Source of the DNA: Thermodesulfovibrio sp. N1 | Lineage (GTDB): Bacteria; Nitrospirota; Thermodesulfovibrionia; Thermodesulfovibrionales; Thermodesulfovibrionaceae | Assembly (NCBI RefSeq): GCF_001707915.1 | Contig: NZ_MAVV01000014.1 | Span: 1-39,460 of the forward strand | Direction of reading: 5' to 3' | Length of the DNA stretch: 39,460 nt | Shown: piece by piece, positions 9,252 through 16,942 of the stretch | Numbering within the stretch: the first letter of the stretch is position 1 | Layout: every line of letters begins with the position of its first letter | Made by a program: the position numbers and the translations under genes | The notes under the pieces: generated by a model | Told to the model about the DNA's origin: nothing | Seen by the model: the letters and a program-made list of their open reading frames with translations, nothing else | Databases searched by the model: none

Positions 9252-10210
9252 CCCGCATAATAGAACTTAATGAAGAAAAAGAATATCCCTTCATGCATGG
9301 AGGGTTAGATAAAATATTTAAACTCATTGAGGATGCATTAAATGTAACTTTAAGTGTAAGAGGGAACAAACTTATTATTCAAGGAGAAAGTGAAGAAGAC
9401 ATAGAAAAAGCTGAAAAAATAATTGAAGATATAAGAACAATAAATCGTGAGGGTTATATAATCAAGCCTGAAGATATTATGCATTCACTTCAGGGACTTA
9501 AGGAAGGTAAACCTGTTTCAATCGTTGGACTATTTAAGGGTGGAATACCAATACCTTCTAAGAAAAGAGTAATTATCCCAAAAACAGAAACACAAAAGCA
9601 ATATATGGAGGCAATGCTAAAGTATGATATAGTTTTTGGAATTGGACCAGCAGGTACAGGTAAAACCTATCTTGCCATGGCAATGGCAATTCATTTTTTG
9701 CTTAATAGAGTTGTCTCAAGGATAGTGCTTGTGAGGCCAGCAGTAGAAGCAGGAGAAAAATTAGGATTTCTTCCAGGAGCAATTGAAGAAAAGGTAAGTC
9801 CCTATTTAAGGCCTCTTTATGATGCTTTATATGACATGCTTGACCTTGATAGAGCCTCAAAACTCATTGAGAAGGGAGCAATTGAAATAGCACCGCTTGC
9901 CTTTATGAGGGGTAGAACTCTTAATGACGCTTTTATAATTCTTGATGAAGCCCAGAATACAACAACAGAACAGATGAAGATGTATCTTACAAGACTTGGT
10001 TTTGGCTCAAAAACTGTGATAACTGGAGATATTACCCAAATAGACCTTCCACCTCAGAAAGTATCAGGTTTAGTAGAAGCATTAAAAATTCTTAAAGATA
10101 TTGAAGGAATAAAGATTATATATTTTACTGAAAAGGATGTTGTAAGACATAGACTTGTTCAGGAAATAATAAGAGCCTATGAAAAACATGAAAGATACAC
10201 CTCAACTTAA
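9248..10210 (+). CDS. phoH: PhoH-like P-loop ATPase
   Basis: A PhoH/YbeZ-family ATPase of about 320 residues. The P-loop GIGPAGTGKTYLAMA lies near residue 130, with FIILDEAQNTTTEQMK as Walker B and MFLTRLG-like MYLTRLGFGSKTVITGD after it. An N-terminal RNA-binding-like domain precedes it. The first ATG is at 9293, but the frame is open further 5' and residues ARIIELNEEKEYPF before that Met continue the conserved N-terminal domain, so translation likely begins at ATA 9248. PhoH-like proteins pair with YbeY in rRNA maturation in several bacteria, and ybeY follows two genes downstream. The alternative is that ATA is a miscalled ATG. The family call is firm; the start is inferred. Confidence 0.88.
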   Translation: MARIIELNEEKEYPFMHGGLDKIFKLIEDALNVTLSVRGNKLIIQGESEEDIEKAEKIIEDIRTINREGYIIKPEDIMHSLQGLKEGKPVSIVGLFKGGIPIPSKKRVIIPKTETQKQYMEAMLKYDIVFGIGPAGTGKTYLAMAMAIHFLLNRVVSRIVLVRPAVEAGEKLGFLPGAIEEKVSPYLRPLYDALYDMLDLDRASKLIEKGAIEIAPLAFMRGRTLNDAFIILDEAQNTTTEQMKMYLTRLGFGSKTVITGDITQIDLPPQKVSGLVEALKILKDIEGIKIIYFTEKDVVRHRLVQEIIRAYEKHERYTST

Positions 10211-11693
10211 ACCCCTTAATCCAAACAGGACATATTTAAGAAAATTCATAGAACGTTTCAGAAAAAAACAGAAGACAACTCCTATAGACAAATTTATTGA
10301 AAGGCCAATGCTTTATTCAATTATTGTTTTATCTTTTTTAATCTCTCTATTGCTTCATGATTATAAATCAGGAATTTTTTCATTCTTAGGCATCAATGTT
10401 TTGATTTTCATTCTCTTTGTTTTTTTCTACAGAGATTTAAAAAGATATAAACCTGCCTATTTGAAAAAGAAAAAGATGCTTCTGCTTCTTGGAAGCATGA
10501 TTATTTTTAATTTAATTATTATCAGATTATTCGAACATTTATTTTCTGTTTTTTCTAAAGGATTAGAAATTGACAATCCTCTAATCCATTATTTTGGAAT
10601 TCCCTTTGCAATTGGTGCTGTAATGATCGTCATGATTTTTGACTTTCATACAGCTATCATATTTTCTCTTATTTTAAGCCTTATGATAGGGATATGGATA
10701 GAAATTTCTCTATTTCCTATATATGTTTTTATTACATGTCTTATTGGAGCTTTCAGTTTATTAAAAGTAAAGAAAAGAACAGACATAATAACTGCAGGAG
10801 CCTATATTACTTTATTGACTCTTATTAGCTCCCTTTCAATTTTGTTTATTACAGAAAGTATCTCTTTGAATTCAATTTACTTTTTGATGATTTTTTCTGT
10901 AATTAATGGCTTTTCAGTCTCTGCCTTATGTTTTTTATTTTTGCCTGTCATAGAAAAGTTCTTTAAGATAGCCACTCCACTTAGTCTTATAGAATTATTA
11001 GATATTGACCATCCTCTTATGAAAAAATTATCATTGGAAGCTCCTGGAACCTATCATCACAGCATGATTGTAAGTAGTCTTGCTGAATCTGCTGCAGAAG
11101 TTGTTGGAGTAAATCCTCTGCTTGCAAAAGTAGCATCTTATTATCATGATATAGGTAAAATACGAATGCCAGAGTATTTTGTAGAAAATCAAACAGGATG
11201 CATTAGTAAACATGAAAAACTAAATCCCCATTTAAGCAGTATGATTATTATTTCCCATGTTAAAGACGGAGTTGAACTTGCCAATGAATTTGGACTTCCA
11301 GAGATAATTAAAGATGTTATTCAACAACATCATGGAACAGCATTGATTACATACTTTTATCAGAAAGCTCTAAAAGAATCGGAAACTCCGCCCACTGAAC
11401 AGGATTATCGTTACCCCGGACCTAAACCCCAAACAAAGCTTGCAGCTACAGTGATGCTTGCAGATGCTATAGAGGCTTCAGCACGAACCCTTGATGACCC
11501 AACCCCTGCAAGAATTTCAAATTTAATAGACAAAATAATTAAAAATATCTTTCTTGATGGACAGCTTGATGATTGCGAAATAACATTAAAAGATTTAACA
11601 GAGATAAAAAAGAGATTTGAATATGTACTAACTGGAATCTTCCACAGACGAATTCCCTATCCAGAAATAGAAAGAAAAACCCAAAAAGAATGA
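10179..11693 (+). CDS. PgpH/YqfF-type membrane HD-domain phosphohydrolase lacking the HDED sensor
   Basis: A 504-residue membrane protein. About eight predicted transmembrane helices occupy residues 40-265 and a cytoplasmic HD domain follows: TYHHSMIVSSLAESAA, YYHDIGKIRMP, ISHVKDGVELA and QQHHGTALITYF carry the metal-binding His and Asp. PgpH relatives hydrolyse cyclic di-AMP. Usual members have 700 or more residues with a large extracytoplasmic 7TMR-HDED domain between helix 1 and helix 2; here the first two helices are nearly adjacent and that domain is absent. The start overlaps phoH by 32 bases and the end overlaps ybeY by 4. The phoH-pgpH-ybeY order is common in bacteria. Confidence 0.88.
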   Translation: MKNMKDTPQLKPLNPNRTYLRKFIERFRKKQKTTPIDKFIERPMLYSIIVLSFLISLLLHDYKSGIFSFLGINVLIFILFVFFYRDLKRYKPAYLKKKKMLLLLGSMIIFNLIIIRLFEHLFSVFSKGLEIDNPLIHYFGIPFAIGAVMIVMIFDFHTAIIFSLILSLMIGIWIEISLFPIYVFITCLIGAFSLLKVKKRTDIITAGAYITLLTLISSLSILFITESISLNSIYFLMIFSVINGFSVSALCFLFLPVIEKFFKIATPLSLIELLDIDHPLMKKLSLEAPGTYHHSMIVSSLAESAAEVVGVNPLLAKVASYYHDIGKIRMPEYFVENQTGCISKHEKLNPHLSSMIIISHVKDGVELANEFGLPEIIKDVIQQHHGTALITYFYQKALKESETPPTEQDYRYPGPKPQTKLAATVMLADAIEASARTLDDPTPARISNLIDKIIKNIFLDGQLDDCEITLKDLTEIKKRFEYVLTGIFHRRIPYPEIERKTQKE

Positions 11694-12208
11694 AATTACA
11701 AGTAGAGATAGCGAATAGACAAAGAAAGATAAAAGTTTCATTAAAAAGGTTATCTAAAATTGTCAGAAAAATAATTTTAATCTTAAAGGAAACCGGACAA
11801 TTAAAAAAATGTAATATTGAAAATTTTGATGTTTTAACAATATCTGTTGTTCTGATTGGAAGCAAAAAAATGAAGGAGACAAATTACAAATACAGAGGCA
11901 AAAAAAGTACAACCGATGTTTTATCTTTTCCTTATTTAGAAACAGACAATAATCTCAAAGAAATTTATCTTGGTGAAATACTTATAGATCCATTGCAGGC
12001 AAAAATTCAGGCAAAACATTATAGAGTATCCCTCTGGCAGGAACTTACTCGACTTTTGATTCATGGAATACTTCACCTCATGGGTTATGACCATGAAGTA
12101 ACTGCCTATGAAGCAAAAAAAATGCATAGAATGGAGGAAAAAATTTTAAATCTTTTAAAAAACCTAATTCTTCAGGTGTTCCAATTTTTCCTAAAGTTCC
12201 AGCCATGA
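11690..12208 (+). CDS. ybeY: Endoribonuclease YbeY
   Basis: A 172-residue YbeY. The catalytic zinc motif HGILHLMGYDHE (H-x3-H-x5-H) is intact, and KYRGKKSTTDVLSFPY with LGEILID are family signatures. YbeY acts in 16S rRNA 3'-end processing and ribosome quality control. It starts by an ATGA overlap with the HD-domain gene. The last 16 or so residues (after EEKILNLL) are unusual: they are read from DNA whose opposite strand matches the 3' end of leuC, so the C-terminal tail is an acquired or overprinted extension outside the conserved domain. Confidence 0.93.
   Translation: MKLQVEIANRQRKIKVSLKRLSKIVRKIILILKETGQLKKCNIENFDVLTISVVLIGSKKMKETNYKYRGKKSTTDVLSFPYLETDNNLKEIYLGEILIDPLQAKIQAKHYRVSLWQELTRLLIHGILHLMGYDHEVTAYEAKKMHRMEEKILNLLKNLILQVFQFFLKFQP
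12152..12201 (-). repeat. Second copy of the leuC 3' end (direct repeat, left copy)
   Basis: These 50 bases match 14307-14355, the 3' end of leuC, in the same orientation at about 45 of 50 positions with one single-base gap. Read on the minus strand they encode AGTLGKIGTPEELGF, against [15 protein letters not shown] at the end of leuC. The extra base removes the stop. On the plus strand the repeat supplies the last codons of ybeY. It is either the remnant of a second leuC-like gene or one of two repeats bounding an insertion. Confidence 0.75.
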
Positions 12209-12303
12209 AATAAATATTATTTTTTACTAATCTCCATGATAATTCTTAAAAATTTTTTGAACAAAATTGAGAGTAAACCTTACTTATAAGGAAGAAAATA
12301 AAA

Positions 12304-12428
12304 GAAGGGAGGTGAATATTGGCAATAACAGTTTTATTCCAGCGGGTTTTGATGGACAAGTTCAACATGATATTATTGAATAAGGCTCTACAATAGGTTA
12401 TGAAAATCTTGAAAAAATTTACTGTTAA
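12304..12428 (+). other. Possible small-peptide region with a strong ribosome site; frame uncertain
   Basis: The 267-base gap between ybeY and the next gene holds GGGAGGTGA (12307-12315), a near-perfect ribosome site. Six bases after its GGAGG core, TTG at 12319 opens a 25-residue frame (MAITVLFQRVLMDKFNMILL then NKALQ) ending at 12396. A second frame from GTG at 12312 reads NIGNNSFIPAGFDGQVQHD to a TAA at 12381 and then continues GSTIGYENLEKIYC to 12428. The second reads more like protein but has the poorer start spacing. It could be a microprotein or a decayed gene. No homologue is recognised. Confidence 0.25.
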
Positions 12429-12475
12429 AAGAAGAGAATTTAATTAAAAGTAAAATGAAAAATTAGGAGGATAAG

Positions 12476-13048
12476 ATGAGAAAATCATTTTTATATGTTA
12501 GTTTTTTAAGTTTGACCTTAGCTTTATTTATGTTTTCAATAGCAATAGCAGAAACACAGATTCCTCAACCAAAAGATACCCTTAAATCTCCAGTTGATAC
12601 TGATAAGTTAAAACAAGTTAAACCGTTGCCAAAATGTCCTGATCCTGCGGTAGAGAAAATTGATTTTACCATTATTTCAAAGACAAGTCAGTTCTCAGGA
12701 AAGGTAAGAATTACAGGAGTAGTTAAGAATGCTGGATTAGCACCATACATTTCTGGAGCGAATCAACAGGCAGTCTATCTTTATGAAATTCCAATGGGTG
12801 GGACTGCACGCCTTGTGGCTCAGAAAAAGTTTCAGAATTTAAATCCGGGTCAGCAAGTTATAATTACATACGAACGTAACTGGAATGCTTCATCTCCTGC
12901 AGAAGGAGAATTCCCTCCTTCCTACAAAGTAATAATTGCCTATGACCCTGATATAAGACTTGATGGCAACCCACAGAATGATGATTGCAATGTTAATAAC
13001 AATCAAAAGGAAAGAAGTGGAACTGATATAAATGCCCTTTTTAGATAA
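12476..13048 (+). CDS. Secreted protein with a CARDB-like beta-sandwich domain
   Basis: A 190-residue protein with a good signal peptide (about residues 1-25, cleavage near AIAET) and a strong ribosome site (AGGAGG). After a Pro/Lys-rich linker, the region from about residue 58 (VEKIDFTIIS, VRITGVVKNAGLAPY, LNPGQQVIITYERNW, DNPQNDDCNVNNNQ-like end) resembles CARDB, a bacterial adhesion-type beta-sandwich. Two cysteines, one at each end of the domain, could form a disulfide. It is the first of three consecutive small secreted genes. Function is unknown; the CARDB assignment is by eye. Confidence 0.7.
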   Translation: MRKSFLYVSFLSLTLALFMFSIAIAETQIPQPKDTLKSPVDTDKLKQVKPLPKCPDPAVEKIDFTIISKTSQFSGKVRITGVVKNAGLAPYISGANQQAVYLYEIPMGGTARLVAQKKFQNLNPGQQVIITYERNWNASSPAEGEFPPSYKVIIAYDPDIRLDGNPQNDDCNVNNNQKERSGTDINALFR

Positions 13049-13056
13049 TAAAAAAA

Positions 13057-13089
13057 TTCCTGCTGGAAGACCTATTCTTCCAGTAGGAA
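13057..13089 (+). terminator. 14-bp stem hairpin between two secreted-protein genes
   Basis: TTCCTGCTGGAAGA (13057-13070) pairs with TCTTCCAGTAGGAA (13076-13089) around a five-base loop, with one G-U pair. There is no T-run after it on the plus strand, though an A-run precedes it, so it is more likely an mRNA-stabilising or partial termination hairpin than a full terminator. Confidence 0.55.
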
Positions 13090-13119
13090 GAAAAATTAAA
13101 AACAAGAAAGAGGTTTAAA

Positions 13120-13626
13120 ATGAAAATTTATTTTAAAATTATGTTCATAGTTTTGTTAGTTTTAACATTTTTGGGTTTTGCTCTGGCAGAGGAAAAACTC
13201 ACGATTAAGCCTGGAGAAAATGAAAAACTTACCGTTAAACCAATTAAATGCTGTATTTCAGGTAAGTATGAGGGTATAAGTAAGGATTCACCAAACTGTC
13301 CCTATGGACCAAAAACAGAAAAGTTCACCATGGCAATCAAGCAAACAGATTGTGGTTCAGCGGTTTACGGTGAGGTGATAGAGAGTTCAACAGGATCAGT
13401 TAAGGCAAAATTTGAAGGAACAGTAACACCTATACCAAGAAGTAATTGTTGTAGCCTAATAGGTAAAGCAAAAGGAGTGCCTGGCAGCCCAGATGAAAAT
13501 TGTGTTCATGAAGTAAAAGCAAAAATATGTAGAAGCGCTACAGGCAAGTGGGAAGTAATTGATGGTACCTATACTGCTATTGCAGGCAAGTGTTGCAGTG
13601 GAACATTTTCAATGAAACAAAGATAA
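13120..13626 (+). CDS. Cysteine-rich secreted protein with Cys-Cys modules
   Basis: A 168-residue protein with a signal peptide (about residues 1-24, cleavage after ALAE). The mature part has ten cysteines, including three Cys-Cys pairs. Two related modules are visible: CCISGKYEGISKDSPNC and CCSLIGKAKGVPGSPDENC, each followed by a basic stretch and a further Cys; a third pair sits in KCCSGTFS at the C-terminus. The even count suggests about five disulfides in an exported protein. I do not recognise the family. It lies between the two CARDB-like proteins and is probably made with them. Confidence 0.75.
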   Translation: MKIYFKIMFIVLLVLTFLGFALAEEKLTIKPGENEKLTVKPIKCCISGKYEGISKDSPNCPYGPKTEKFTMAIKQTDCGSAVYGEVIESSTGSVKAKFEGTVTPIPRSNCCSLIGKAKGVPGSPDENCVHEVKAKICRSATGKWEVIDGTYTAIAGKCCSGTFSMKQR

Positions 13627-13640
13627 AAAGGAAGGAATGA

Positions 13641-14198
13641 ATGAAAACAAGATTTTTCATAATCTGTGTATTATTTGTTTCAATCTTATGTTCTGAAGCA
13701 TTTTGTGAGAAAACAAAAGAATTTGCGCCATCTCCTGCAGATCCATCAACTCAGAGTCAACAAAAAATAGGACTTCCTGCCATGCCAGATCTTATAATTG
13801 TTGGGAGAATAAATCTTGATGGAAATCCCCGTATAGGCTTTGCCAGTGCCTGCAGAGGTGAGTGTATCATAGCTCAAATAAAATTGCGTATAGAAAACCG
13901 TGGAAATGCTCCAGCAAGAGAAAGATTTAAAGTGTCAATTATGCAGGAATTAATTTCACCTCCAGGAGCTGAACAGGAAGTTTTAACAGACGGGATCTTT
14001 ATAAATGGATTAAACAGAAGCGGTGTTGGTGAATTCTATTCAAATCTTTTAGTCCCAATATATTTTCCTTTGAGTATGGCTGGACAAAAAGTAAAAGTTA
14101 GAGCAATAGTTGATAGTCTGAATAGTGTAAGAGAAAGTGATGAAACCAGAAATGCGAGCAAATGGCTTGAAATTCAACTACCTCCTGTTAAAAAGTGA
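13641..14198 (+). CDS. Secreted CARDB-domain protein
   Basis: A 185-residue protein with a signal peptide (about residues 1-22, cleavage near AFCE). After a linker, residues from about 50 (MPDLIIVGRINLDG, IIAQIKLRIENRGNAPARE, KVKVRAIVDSLNSVRESDET) match the CARDB beta-sandwich pattern, including the closing V-x-E-S-D-E-x-R-N motif. Two cysteines in SACRGECII may pair. The start is 14 bases after the previous stop with a GGAAGG ribosome site. With 12476 and 13120 it forms a trio of small exported proteins whose function is unknown; surface display or adhesion is plausible. Confidence 0.72.
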   Translation: MKTRFFIICVLFVSILCSEAFCEKTKEFAPSPADPSTQSQQKIGLPAMPDLIIVGRINLDGNPRIGFASACRGECIIAQIKLRIENRGNAPARERFKVSIMQELISPPGAEQEVLTDGIFINGLNRSGVGEFYSNLLVPIYFPLSMAGQKVKVRAIVDSLNSVRESDETRNASKWLEIQLPPVKK

Positions 14199-14255
14199 AA
14201 AATTAAAAAATTTTATCTTGATTAAATAATTATAGATTAAATGCAAGATCAGAGC

Positions 14256-14289
14256 ATGGAGTATCCTCCTATTTAATGGGATACTCCAT
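14256..14289. terminator. Hairpin between convergent transcripts
   Basis: ATGGAGTATCC (14256-14266) pairs perfectly with GGATACTCCAT (14279-14289) around a 12-base loop. It sits between the end of the secreted-protein genes and the end of leuC, which point at each other, so it may end both transcripts. No strong T-run follows on either strand. Confidence 0.5.
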
Positions 14290-14306
14290 CTCATTGAATC
14301 ATATGG

Positions 14307-14355
14307 CTTTTAAAAACCTAATTCTTCAGGTATTCCAATTCTTCCTAAAACTCCA
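14307..14355 (-). repeat. leuC 3'-end direct repeat, right copy
   Basis: This is the partner of 12152-12201, in the same orientation at about 90 percent identity. Here the sequence is the genuine end of leuC with its stop codon. The two copies enclose about 2.1 kb that holds the three secreted-protein genes and the possible small-peptide region. Confidence 0.75.
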
Positions 14356-15575
14356 CTTGCAGCAGCCACTGCTGGAGAACTAAGATATACCTCACTTTCT
14401 GGATGTCCCATTCTTCCTATAAAGTTTCTATTTGTTGTTGCTATTGCTCTTTCTCCCTTAGCAAGAATTCCCATATGTCCACCTAAACAGGGTCCGCATG
14501 TTGGAGGAGATACAACTGCCTGAGCTTCAATAAATATTTCTATTAATCCTTCCTTTAATGCATCCATATAGATTTTTTGTGTTGCAGGAATAATTATCAT
14601 TCTTACTTCAGGATGAATTTTTCTTCCTTTGAGTATCTGCGCTGCCTCTCTTAAATCCTCAAGCCTTCCATTAGTACAAGAACCTATTACAACTTGATCA
14701 ATTTTTATATGAGAAAGCTCACCTGCAGGTTTTACATTTGATGGAAGGTGTGGACATGCTACCATTGGCTGAATTTTTGAGCAATCATATTCCTTTATCT
14801 GAACATATTTAGCATCAGGGTCTGAATTATAAAATTTATATGGTCTTTTTGCTCTTACTTTAACATATTCTTCTGTTATATTGTCAGGTGCAATAATTCC
14901 AGCTTTTGCTCCTGCTTCAATAGCCATATTGCACATTGTAAATCTTCCGCTCATTGGCATTCTGTCAATTACTTCACCTGTAAATTCCATTGCCATATAT
15001 GATGCTCCATCTACACCAATATCTCCGATTGTATAAAGAATTAAATCTTTTCCACTCACCCATGGCTGAAGTTTGCCATAATAAATAAATTTTATTGTTT
15101 CAGGAACTTTGAACCAGCATTCACCTGTTGCCATAGCAACAGCAGCATCTGTTGAGCCAACACCAGTTGCAAAGGCACCAAGAGCTCCGTAGGTGCATGT
15201 GTGACTGTCTGCTCCAATTACAAGGTCTCCAGGTAAAACCAATCCCTGTTCTGGTAAAAGGGCATGCTCAATTCCTACTCTTCCAATTTCAAAGTAATTT
15301 TTGATTTTATATTTGTAAGCAAAATCTTTAAGTATTTTACACTGTTCAGCAGATTTGATGTCCTTTTGGGGTGTAAAATGATCTGGCACTAAAGCTATTT
15401 TTTCTTTATCAAAAACATCTTTTACTCCAAGTTTTTCAAACTCCTTTATGGCAATTGGAGCAGTTATATCATTGGCAAGGACAAGGTCAACCTTTGCATT
15501 TATTATTTCACCAGCAGAAACTTCTTTTTTACCCGCATGCTCTGCAAGGATTTTTTCTGAAATTGTCATCCCCAT
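14310..15575 (-). CDS. leuC: 3-isopropylmalate dehydratase large subunit (aconitase superfamily)
   Basis: A 421-residue member of the short LeuC/homoaconitase group, which isomerises 2-isopropylmalate in leucine synthesis with a LeuD small subunit. [4Fe-4S] ligands are visible in VIGSCTNGR and [12 protein letters not shown], and substrate-site motifs in [24 protein letters not shown] and [13 protein letters not shown]. The start ATG follows AGGAGG at good spacing. No leuD gene lies next to it, so it is expressed alone here. Homoaconitase or a related hydro-lyase activity cannot be excluded from sequence. Its 3' end is duplicated at 12152-12201. Confidence 0.88.
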   Translation of the reverse strand: MGMTISEKILAEHAGKKEVSAGEIINAKVDLVLANDITAPIAIKEFEKLGVKDVFDKEKIALVPDHFTPQKDIKSAEQCKILKDFAYKYKIKNYFEIGRVGIEHALLPEQGLVLPGDLVIGADSHTCTYGALGAFATGVGSTDAAVAMATGECWFKVPETIKFIYYGKLQPWVSGKDLILYTIGDIGVDGASYMAMEFTGEVIDRMPMSGRFTMCNMAIEAGAKAGIIAPDNITEEYVKVRAKRPYKFYNSDPDAKYVQIKEYDCSKIQPMVACPHLPSNVKPAGELSHIKIDQVVIGSCTNGRLEDLREAAQILKGRKIHPEVRMIIIPATQKIYMDALKEGLIEIFIEAQAVVSPPTCGPCLGGHMGILAKGERAIATTNRNFIGRMGHPESEVYLSSPAVAAASGVLGRIGIPEELGF

Positions 15576-15609
15576 AGTCTTCCTCCTGTTAATTGGGTAT
15601 TAAAATTTA

Positions 15610-15639
15610 ATTATTGCATAAAATTTGTAATTTAATCAA
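15610..15639 (-). promoter_or_regulatory. Candidate promoter of leuC
   Basis: On the minus strand TTGATT (15639-15634) and AATAAT (15615-15610) are 18 bases apart, about 35 bases before the leuC start. They match sigma-70 consensus at 4 of 6 and 5 of 6 positions. Confidence 0.4.
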
Positions 15640-15695
15640 AAATAAAAAATGGACATAAAATTGTTAATTAAAGAAAAGCTGTCTTTCAAGCATAC

Positions 15696-15804
15696 TGTCA
15701 TTCTGAGGGGCTTAATGCTCCTAAGGATTTCTCTTTACAGACTGTGTAATGTGAAAAATAAGGAGGAGATTCTTCACTACGCTAACGCTTCGTTCAGAAT
15801 GACA
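15696..15804. repeat. Palindromic intergenic repeat, copy 1
   Basis: The copy begins TGTCATTCTGAG and ends CAGAATGACA, so its ends are inverted repeats; the middle carries AGATTCTTCACTACGC. It is the first of at least four such units in 15.7-17.1 kb. Their transcript could fold into a long stem. Confidence 0.7.
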
Positions 15805-15847
15805 CCTTACCTGTCAACATTAGAAATTAAGGGAAAGGGTCTCCCTT

Positions 15848-15925
15848 TGTCATTCCGAAGGGGTCAATCCCCCGAGGAATCTCTCAGAAAAAAGAGGAAT
15901 TCTTCGCCTTTGGCTCAGAATGACA
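15848..15925. repeat. Palindromic intergenic repeat, copy 2
   Basis: The ends are TGTCATTCCGA and TCAGAATGACA, with internal GAGGAATCTCTC and GAGGAATTCTTCGC arms. An extra half unit (TCTCAGAATGAC) follows at about 15937-15947. Confidence 0.7.
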
Positions 15926-15981
15926 GGAAAATGGATCTCAGAATGACGGGAAAAGAAGTGCAGAAGGACAACCCTTTTTTT

Positions 15982-16074
15982 TGTCATTCTGAGGGACTCA
16001 ATGTCCCGAAGAATCTCTCATTACTCGCTGGATATGGAAAAAGAGGGGATTCTTCGCTGACGCTCAGAATGACA
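15982..16074. repeat. Palindromic intergenic repeat, copy 3
   Basis: The ends are TGTCATTCTGAGGG and CGCTCAGAATGACA, with internal CGAAGAATCTCTC and GGGGATTCTTCGCTGAC arms. This is the best-conserved copy. A degenerate piece (GTCCTGAGAGAAGCG) follows near 16091. The non-repeat sequence from 15576 to 16157 holds no convincing gene. Confidence 0.7.
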
Positions 16075-16137
16075 GAAAGAATTAGAGGTTGTCCTGAGAG
16101 AAGCGAAAAAAAGACAAAGTCGCTCATGATAGCTCTT

Positions 16138-16143
16138 TATTAT
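16138..16143 (+). promoter_or_regulatory. Candidate -10 element upstream of the TIGR02757-type gene
   Basis: TATTAT lies 14 bases before the ATG at 16158, which has no ribosome site. It would give a very short 5' leader. Confidence 0.3.
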
Positions 16144-16157
16144 AGACAAATTCAAAA

Positions 16158-16940
16158 ATGGAAAATTTGAAAGAAAAACTCGAAGAAATTTATAATTCCT
16201 TTGACTTTGATAAAGCAATACAGCATGACCCAATAAAATTCCCAAAAAGGTACAATAACCCTTTTGATATAGAAGTTTCTGCTTTTATAGCTTCAGCTTT
16301 TGCCTACGGAAGTATTAAATGTTTCTGTAACTTCCTTGAAGAACTATTCAAAATCATGGGGAAAAATCCTGCTGATTTCATAATTAATTTTCAACCTTTG
16401 TGGTTAATTGAAAAATTGAAAATAAAATATAGATTTAGCTCAATTCAAGATATTGTAGGTTTTTTATTTATTCTTCAAAGGATACTCAAAAAAGGTCCAT
16501 CATTGGAAATATACTTTAATCAACCTGAATTAACAAGTAATTCAACTATTTCCAAAATTTCAAACTTTGTAAAAGAAGGATTAAATGTTGATTTAACTCC
16601 TGTTTATGGAAAAGATATAAAAACAAAGGGACTTCTACATTTTTTCCCTAAACCAGAAAAAGGTAGTCCCTGTAAAAGAATTAATCTCTTTTTAAGATGG
16701 ATGGTAAGGTCTCAGGATATTGATTTTGGATTATGGAAGATAATTAAACCTTCAGAACTTATTATCCCCCTTGATGTTCATGTAATGAGGGTTTCAAAAA
16801 GAATAGGGCTTACCAAAAGAAATGTTCAAAATTTAAAAACAGCATTGGAAATTACAGAATCCCTGAAAAAACTCTCTCCTTCCGATCCTTTAAAATACGA
16901 TTTTGTTCTCTGTCATGGTGATATCAATAATTTGATTTGA
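16158..16940 (+). CDS. TIGR02757-family protein of unknown function
   Basis: A 260-residue protein that resembles the TIGR02757 family: DPIKFPKRY near the N-terminus, IEVSAFIASAFAYGSIKCF, KRINLFLRWMVRSQDIDFGLW, PLDVHVMRVSKRIGL, and DPLKYDFVLCH near the C-terminus. The core resembles helical DNA-glycosylase-like folds, but no activity is established. The last few residues (after FVLCH) do not look conserved and might be read in the wrong frame. There is no ribosome site, and the gene lies between repeat copies, transcribed toward scpA. Confidence 0.75.
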   Translation: MENLKEKLEEIYNSFDFDKAIQHDPIKFPKRYNNPFDIEVSAFIASAFAYGSIKCFCNFLEELFKIMGKNPADFIINFQPLWLIEKLKIKYRFSSIQDIVGFLFILQRILKKGPSLEIYFNQPELTSNSTISKISNFVKEGLNVDLTPVYGKDIKTKGLLHFFPKPEKGSPCKRINLFLRWMVRSQDIDFGLWKIIKPSELIIPLDVHVMRVSKRIGLTKRNVQNLKTALEITESLKKLSPSDPLKYDFVLCHGDINNLI

Positions 16941-16942
16941 TT

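Noticed and set aside
12152-12201. CRISPR-like or tRNA-type repeat
   Set aside because: There are only two copies and they match the coding 3' end of leuC; no spacers or tRNA features are present.
15649-16170. 173-codon open frame on the plus strand
   Set aside because: It lies almost wholly in palindromic repeats; its protein repeats HSEG-like and RMTGK-like stretches from the repeat units and has no ribosome site.
16021-16245. 74-codon minus-strand frame
   Set aside because: It is a translation of a repeat unit and the antisense of the TIGR02757-type gene.
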